NCBI GenBank assembly: GCA_900763995.1 | Contig: CAAFMK010000048.1 | Coordinates: 1 to 7,400 of the forward strand | Direction of reading: 5' to 3' | DNA: 7,400 bases | Source of the DNA: an uncultured Oscillospiraceae bacterium | Lineage (GTDB): Bacteria > Bacillota > Clostridia > Oscillospirales > Oscillospiraceae | In this document: positions 4,306 to 7,400 of the stretch, piece by piece | How positions within the stretch are numbered: the stretch's first letter is position 1 | Layout: each line of letters opens with the position of its first letter | Translations under genes and position numbers: made by a program | Notes under the pieces: generated by a model | Databases searched by the model: none | Seen by the model: the letters and a program-made list of their open reading frames with translations, nothing else | What the model was told of the DNA's origin: nothing

Positions 4306-7263
4306 TTACTTGGGGGTAACAGTCAAGTCAGGGTCACTGCCAACGGTGAAGCTCTGGGTCACAGTCTCAGTGCCAGAATCAGTGGGGATTTTTGCTGTGA
4401 AGGTATAGTCTCCAGGGGTCAGTGTCTTTCCAAATACTATGACCTCGTGCACAGTAGGATGAGAGCTATTATAAGAAACATTGAGTTCTTTTTGTCCTGC
4501 TAGAATAGTAGAGTCCCCAGTAATGGTGATGTCATTACCACTGAACAGCATATCACCTGTGGTATTTTCGTTCATGGTGATGGTTAGGAGATGTTGGGAC
4601 ATGGGGCCGTGGTCTATATCCTTTTGGCCGGTGAAGCTCACAATCTTATACTTGTTTGAATCTGGGGCGGGGGGAGTGGGAGTGGGTGTGGTTTCCTGAT
4701 CGGGGATAGGCTCATACCAGAAGGTGGTGCGGTTGCCAAGCTTATCCTCCGCCACATAGCAGAAGTACAGTCCAGTTTGGGCTGGCTTGCTGGAGAAATC
4801 TGTCTCAAAGAACTGGGTACCAGCGACAATATCCCGTGTCTGGCCATCCTTGATGACAAGGTTGGGGTCTTTGGCACCGCTGCTGCCATAGCCAAACTCA
4901 TCCCCAGTGAGCACCTTATAATAAATCTTTCCGGGCTCAGAGGCTGTAAACTGAACCTTTGCCTTGCTCTGGGGCAGTCGTGTGATTGTGGTGGCAGTGA
5001 GGTTAGGGCCGGTCAGATCCACAAAAAAGGTTTCGGCAGTCTGTGTACCATCGGCAAAGGAGATGGTACAGGTGAAGTGGTTGTTGTCTTTGATCATGTA
5101 TCCGGGCTGGAGATAGAGACGGTAGCTCTGTCTGTCTGTGGATACCACACGGCCCAGATGGATGTCCTTGTCTGTGGGGCAGGACATATGGAACTGATTA
5201 GAAGCCAGCATCTCGGGGCTGGGCTCACTCAGACGAATATCAAAATAGACATGCTCATGGGTTAAAGACGGACTGGGATTGTTGTAGGCTCTGATCTGAT
5301 CAATTTTGATGTGGCTCTCAGGGGGGGCCTCAGCGGGCTCTGCTGCGATCTGTACCTGCTTGACAGAGGTCACCTTTTCATCGGTTCCCTTGGCCACATA
5401 GAACATGGTGTAGGGGGTGTTCTCTGCCAGACCGGAGATCTGGATGGTGTTGCTGTACAGCTCCATGGGCTGCTGCTTGCCGGTTTGCATCAGCTCTTCA
5501 GCAGTGGGCTCCTGAGGTGCTGCACGCAGGACAGACTGCTCACTGGGCTGAACTGTCCAATAGAATGTACCAGCGATGTCGGACACATAGGAGAACTTTG
5601 CGGTATTGGCTGCGGTACGGGTGGCCATGGTGGAGGTGATGGCGGGGCAGTCATACTTGCTGACAAAGTTATAGGTCACCAGACGGCCATCGTCCAGCAT
5701 CAGTCCCAGCTGATAGGTGTTGTCATTGTAGTAGGCAGTGGTCAGATCATAGACCCGGTTGTCGCTGGTGCGGACATTCAGAATGGTCATGTCCTTTCCG
5801 CCGCCAGTACAGATGATGGAGAACTGCTCCTTTCTTAAGGGCTGATCTGAGGCACGGTTGAGGGTGACACGCACCCACCCGTTTTCCTTAGATTCCACAT
5901 GGTAAATGTCCAGCTGAGAGGGTTTGCTGGGGCGGCTCTCGCTGGAGGAATTGGATCCGGAGCCTGTGCTGACTGATTGACCAGCGGTCACTGGCTGGCC
6001 ACCGGCGGTGACCCCTGTGGTGCCTGAGGCGGCAGTGACCTTGGTGCCCTGGGTGTCCACAGAGATGCGGTCGGCATTGGCCTTGACCTTATGTACAGTA
6101 CCCTTGCCAGATACCTGTACACCCGGAGCATCAATCTGAGCTGAGCCAATGGAGGTGTTCTCTTCTGCGGAAATCTGGGCATTTTCTGCACTTTGGGCAA
6201 TTACAATGGTGTTGACAGAGCTCTTGCCGGTCAGGGTAACGGTGACATTGGGGGAGGCGACAGAAATATTCTTCACCTGTCCATTTTTAACGGTAAGCTC
6301 ACCAGGGCCAGCTACAGACACATTGTCAACAGTGCCGGAGACAATGGCCTGGGCGGCCTTTTTGCCCACGATCACATCGCCGACCTGGGCCTTGTCCTCC
6401 ACAGCCAGGCGGACAGCTGCCCCATCACGCTCCATCAACACCTCGCCCAGTACAGAGGTGCCGGTTACATGGATGGAGTGAGCGCCGCCGCCGCGGATCA
6501 GAGTGCGGCCCTTGACGGTGACATTTTCCAAGGTGACATCCCCGTCCAAAACTCCCTCAGTCAAAATGAGATCCCCGTCAATGACAGAATTCTTCAAGGT
6601 CACATTTTGTGTGTTGATGACAACAGTACCAGATGCTGAGTCAGAGTAGCTGCCAGCGGAGGGGTAGTAGCCTGCCAGCAGGTGGTTGAGGATGGTCACA
6701 GCCTCAGCCCGTGTGATGGAGGACTGGGGACGAAATGCCCCGGTGGAGTTGACATAGCCCTTCTCCATAAAGGCGGAGACAGAGTCCGCAGCCCAGCTGG
6801 AAATACGGTCGGCATCTGTGGTGGAGATGGCGCTGGTTCCGCCATTGACATCGAAGGCGGCCGCCATCATGACCACAGCCTCCTCACGGGAGATGGGGTC
6901 ATTGGGGCGCACCATACCATCGGCCCCGCTCATAATACCAGCCCGGTTGGCTCTCAAAATGGCATCGGTGTAAAATGCCTCTCCCAGATCAGTGAAGCGG
7001 TTGTAGGCCTTGCGCTGATAGTTCATGACCTGGTCGAGAATGACAGCCATCTCGCCACGGGTAATGGAGTTGTCCGGACGGAACTGGCCCTGATAACCGT
7101 TGACGATTTGATAGCCGCTCATCCGCTGGATGGATGTCTCGGCCCAGTGACCTGTGGTGTCCTGGAAGGCGGCATCTGCTGCGTGTGCGGCGGGTGTGCC
7201 AGCCAAAAGCAAGGCGCAAAAACCAGCGGCCGCAGACAAAATAAGCTTTTGTGAACGCATCAT
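4306..7263 (-). CDS. SLH-domain surface protein with beta-helix region and duplicated beta-sandwich stalk
   Basis: This 985-residue secreted protein has a signal peptide (about 1-28, likely cut after AHA). Three SLH repeats follow at about 32-76, 89-135 and 152-196, with the ITRAE-type motifs ITRGE (67-71), ISREE (124-128) and ITRAE (183-187). SLH triplets bind secondary cell-wall polymer, often pyruvylated, and anchor proteins to the wall. Residues about 212-415 are short Val/Gly/Asn-rich repeats (DGDLILTEGV, DGDVTLENVTV) suggesting a parallel beta-helix. A Ser-rich linker (432-446) leads to beta-sandwich-like domains. The unit 458-640 resembles 665-850, indicating a tandem duplication. A Thr/Pro linker (858-867) precedes a final beta domain (871-975). 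No catalytic motif is seen, so a structural or adhesive role is inferred. The gene may start at the second ATG (7260), which lies seven bases from the AGAGAGG site (7268-7274) against four for the first. Transcription converges on the MATE-PstA gene. Confidence 0.9.
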   Translation of the reverse strand: MMRSQKLILSAAAGFCALLLAGTPAAHAADAAFQDTTGHWAETSIQRMSGYQIVNGYQGQFRPDNSITRGEMAVILDQVMNYQRKAYNRFTDLGEAFYTDAILRANRAGIMSGADGMVRPNDPISREEAVVMMAAAFDVNGGTSAISTTDADRISSWAADSVSAFMEKGYVNSTGAFRPQSSITRAEAVTILNHLLAGYYPSAGSYSDSASGTVVINTQNVTLKNSVIDGDLILTEGVLDGDVTLENVTVKGRTLIRGGGAHSIHVTGTSVLGEVLMERDGAAVRLAVEDKAQVGDVIVGKKAAQAIVSGTVDNVSVAGPGELTVKNGQVKNISVASPNVTVTLTGKSSVNTIVIAQSAENAQISAEENTSIGSAQIDAPGVQVSGKGTVHKVKANADRISVDTQGTKVTAASGTTGVTAGGQPVTAGQSVSTGSGSNSSSESRPSKPSQLDIYHVESKENGWVRVTLNRASDQPLRKEQFSIICTGGGKDMTILNVRTSDNRVYDLTTAYYNDNTYQLGLMLDDGRLVTYNFVSKYDCPAITSTMATRTAANTAKFSYVSDIAGTFYWTVQPSEQSVLRAAPQEPTAEELMQTGKQQPMELYSNTIQISGLAENTPYTMFYVAKGTDEKVTSVKQVQIAAEPAEAPPESHIKIDQIRAYNNPSPSLTHEHVYFDIRLSEPSPEMLASNQFHMSCPTDKDIHLGRVVSTDRQSYRLYLQPGYMIKDNNHFTCTISFADGTQTAETFFVDLTGPNLTATTITRLPQSKAKVQFTASEPGKIYYKVLTGDEFGYGSSGAKDPNLVIKDGQTRDIVAGTQFFETDFSSKPAQTGLYFCYVAEDKLGNRTTFWYEPIPDQETTPTPTPPAPDSNKYKIVSFTGQKDIDHGPMSQHLLTITMNENTTGDMLFSGNDITITGDSTILAGQKELNVSYNSSHPTVHEVIVFGKTLTPGDYTFTAKIPTDSGTETVTQSFTVGSDPDLTVTPK

Positions 7264-7286
7264 GTTTCCTCTCTCTTTCTTCTTTT

Positions 7287-7339
7287 GTGCAGAAAAGCTG
7301 TGGGTGTGTTCCCCTCTGCCAGCTTCTGGTGCAGAAAAG
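7287..7339. repeat. Direct repeat GTGCAGAAAAG in the SLH gene leader
   Basis: GTGCAGAAAAG occurs at 7287-7297 and again at 7329-7339, 42 bases apart. CAGAAAAGCTG (7290-7300) can also fold against CAGCTTCTG (7320-7328) with a two-base bulge, so the leader RNA may form an imperfect hairpin. The region lies between the probable transcription start and the start codon of the SLH gene. Confidence 0.45.
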
Positions 7340-7396
7340 ATACTTTATGGAACATATTTCTTTCTATTTCATATTATACATAATTTAAGATACTTT
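7337..7396. repeat. Direct repeat AAGATACTTT flanking the SLH gene -10 box
   Basis: AAGATACTTT occurs at 7337-7346 and 7387-7396, exactly 50 bases apart. Each copy contains a short dyad AAG-N3-CTT. The distal copy falls in the spacer region upstream of the -10 box and the proximal copy is about 20-30 bases past the expected start site, as expected for a paired operator. No regulator is encoded in the window. Confidence 0.4.
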
Positions 7397-7400
7397 GTAT
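7373..7400 (-). promoter_or_regulatory. Probable promoter of the SLH surface protein gene (-35 at window edge)
   Basis: On the minus strand a perfect TATAAT (7378 down to 7373) is followed by a start region near 7366, about 100 nt before the ATG. The -35 box would lie at or beyond 7396-7401, so it cannot be judged: the bases seen (ATACA) are at the edge of the window. A long leader is common for abundant surface-protein mRNAs. Confidence 0.6.

Noticed and set aside
4777..5838. Two long plus-strand frames (162 and 175 codons) opposite the SLH protein stalk
   Set aside because: They are antisense to a continuous coding region, show no motif or initiation signal, and fit shadows of codon bias on the other strand.
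6682..7254. 190-codon plus-strand open frame opposite the SLH repeats
   Set aside because: The minus strand encodes a signal peptide and three clear SLH repeats here. The plus frame is a Gly/His/Asp-rich shadow with no recognisable domain.
1..7400. CRISPR array, tRNA, rRNA, transposon ends or a known riboswitch
   Set aside because: No regularly spaced repeats, cloverleaf, terminal inverted repeats with a transposase, or recognisable riboswitch core were found in the gaps between genes.

Overview
The window looks like a chromosomal segment from a Gram-positive anaerobe of the class Clostridia, most likely near the Oscillospiraceae. Three things suggest this: a lipoteichoic-acid-synthase-like membrane enzyme, an S-layer-homology (SLH) surface protein, and a c-di-AMP receptor domain. 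Promoters are of the sigma-A type, Shine-Dalgarno sites are purine-rich, and the genes have intermediate GC content while the gaps are AT-rich. The taxonomic placement is inference from protein style only. I see no rRNA, tRNA, CRISPR array, insertion sequence or phage gene.

Layout: 1-203 is an AT-rich leader with a textbook TTGACA-N17-TATAAT promoter. 204-2270 (+) encodes a five-helix membrane protein with an extracytoplasmic LtaS-type sulfatase-fold domain. 2271-2488 carries three successive hairpins without a T-tract, then an imperfect dyad beside a candidate promoter. 2489-4177 (+) encodes a 12-helix MATE-family transporter fused in frame to a complete PstA/DarA-type (DUF970) c-di-AMP receptor domain. 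4178-4305 holds a strong bidirectional terminator shared with the convergent gene. 4306-7263 (-) encodes a 985-residue secreted protein with three SLH repeats, a beta-helix-like repeat region and a tandemly duplicated beta-sandwich stalk. 7264-7400 is its promoter and leader, with two short direct-repeat pairs.

All three proteins act at or in the cell envelope: one probably builds an anionic polymer, one exports or exchanges solutes across the membrane, and one is held on the wall by its SLH repeats. They do not form a single operon. Genes 1 and 2 are co-directional but separated by 218 bp with hairpins and a separate candidate promoter, and gene 3 is convergent. The standout is the MATE-PstA fusion. 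PstA/DarA proteins are normally free cytosolic trimers whose target is poorly understood, so a covalent link to a transporter suggests a direct nucleotide-sensing input to transport. Several residues expected to touch the nucleotide are changed, so the ligand itself is uncertain.
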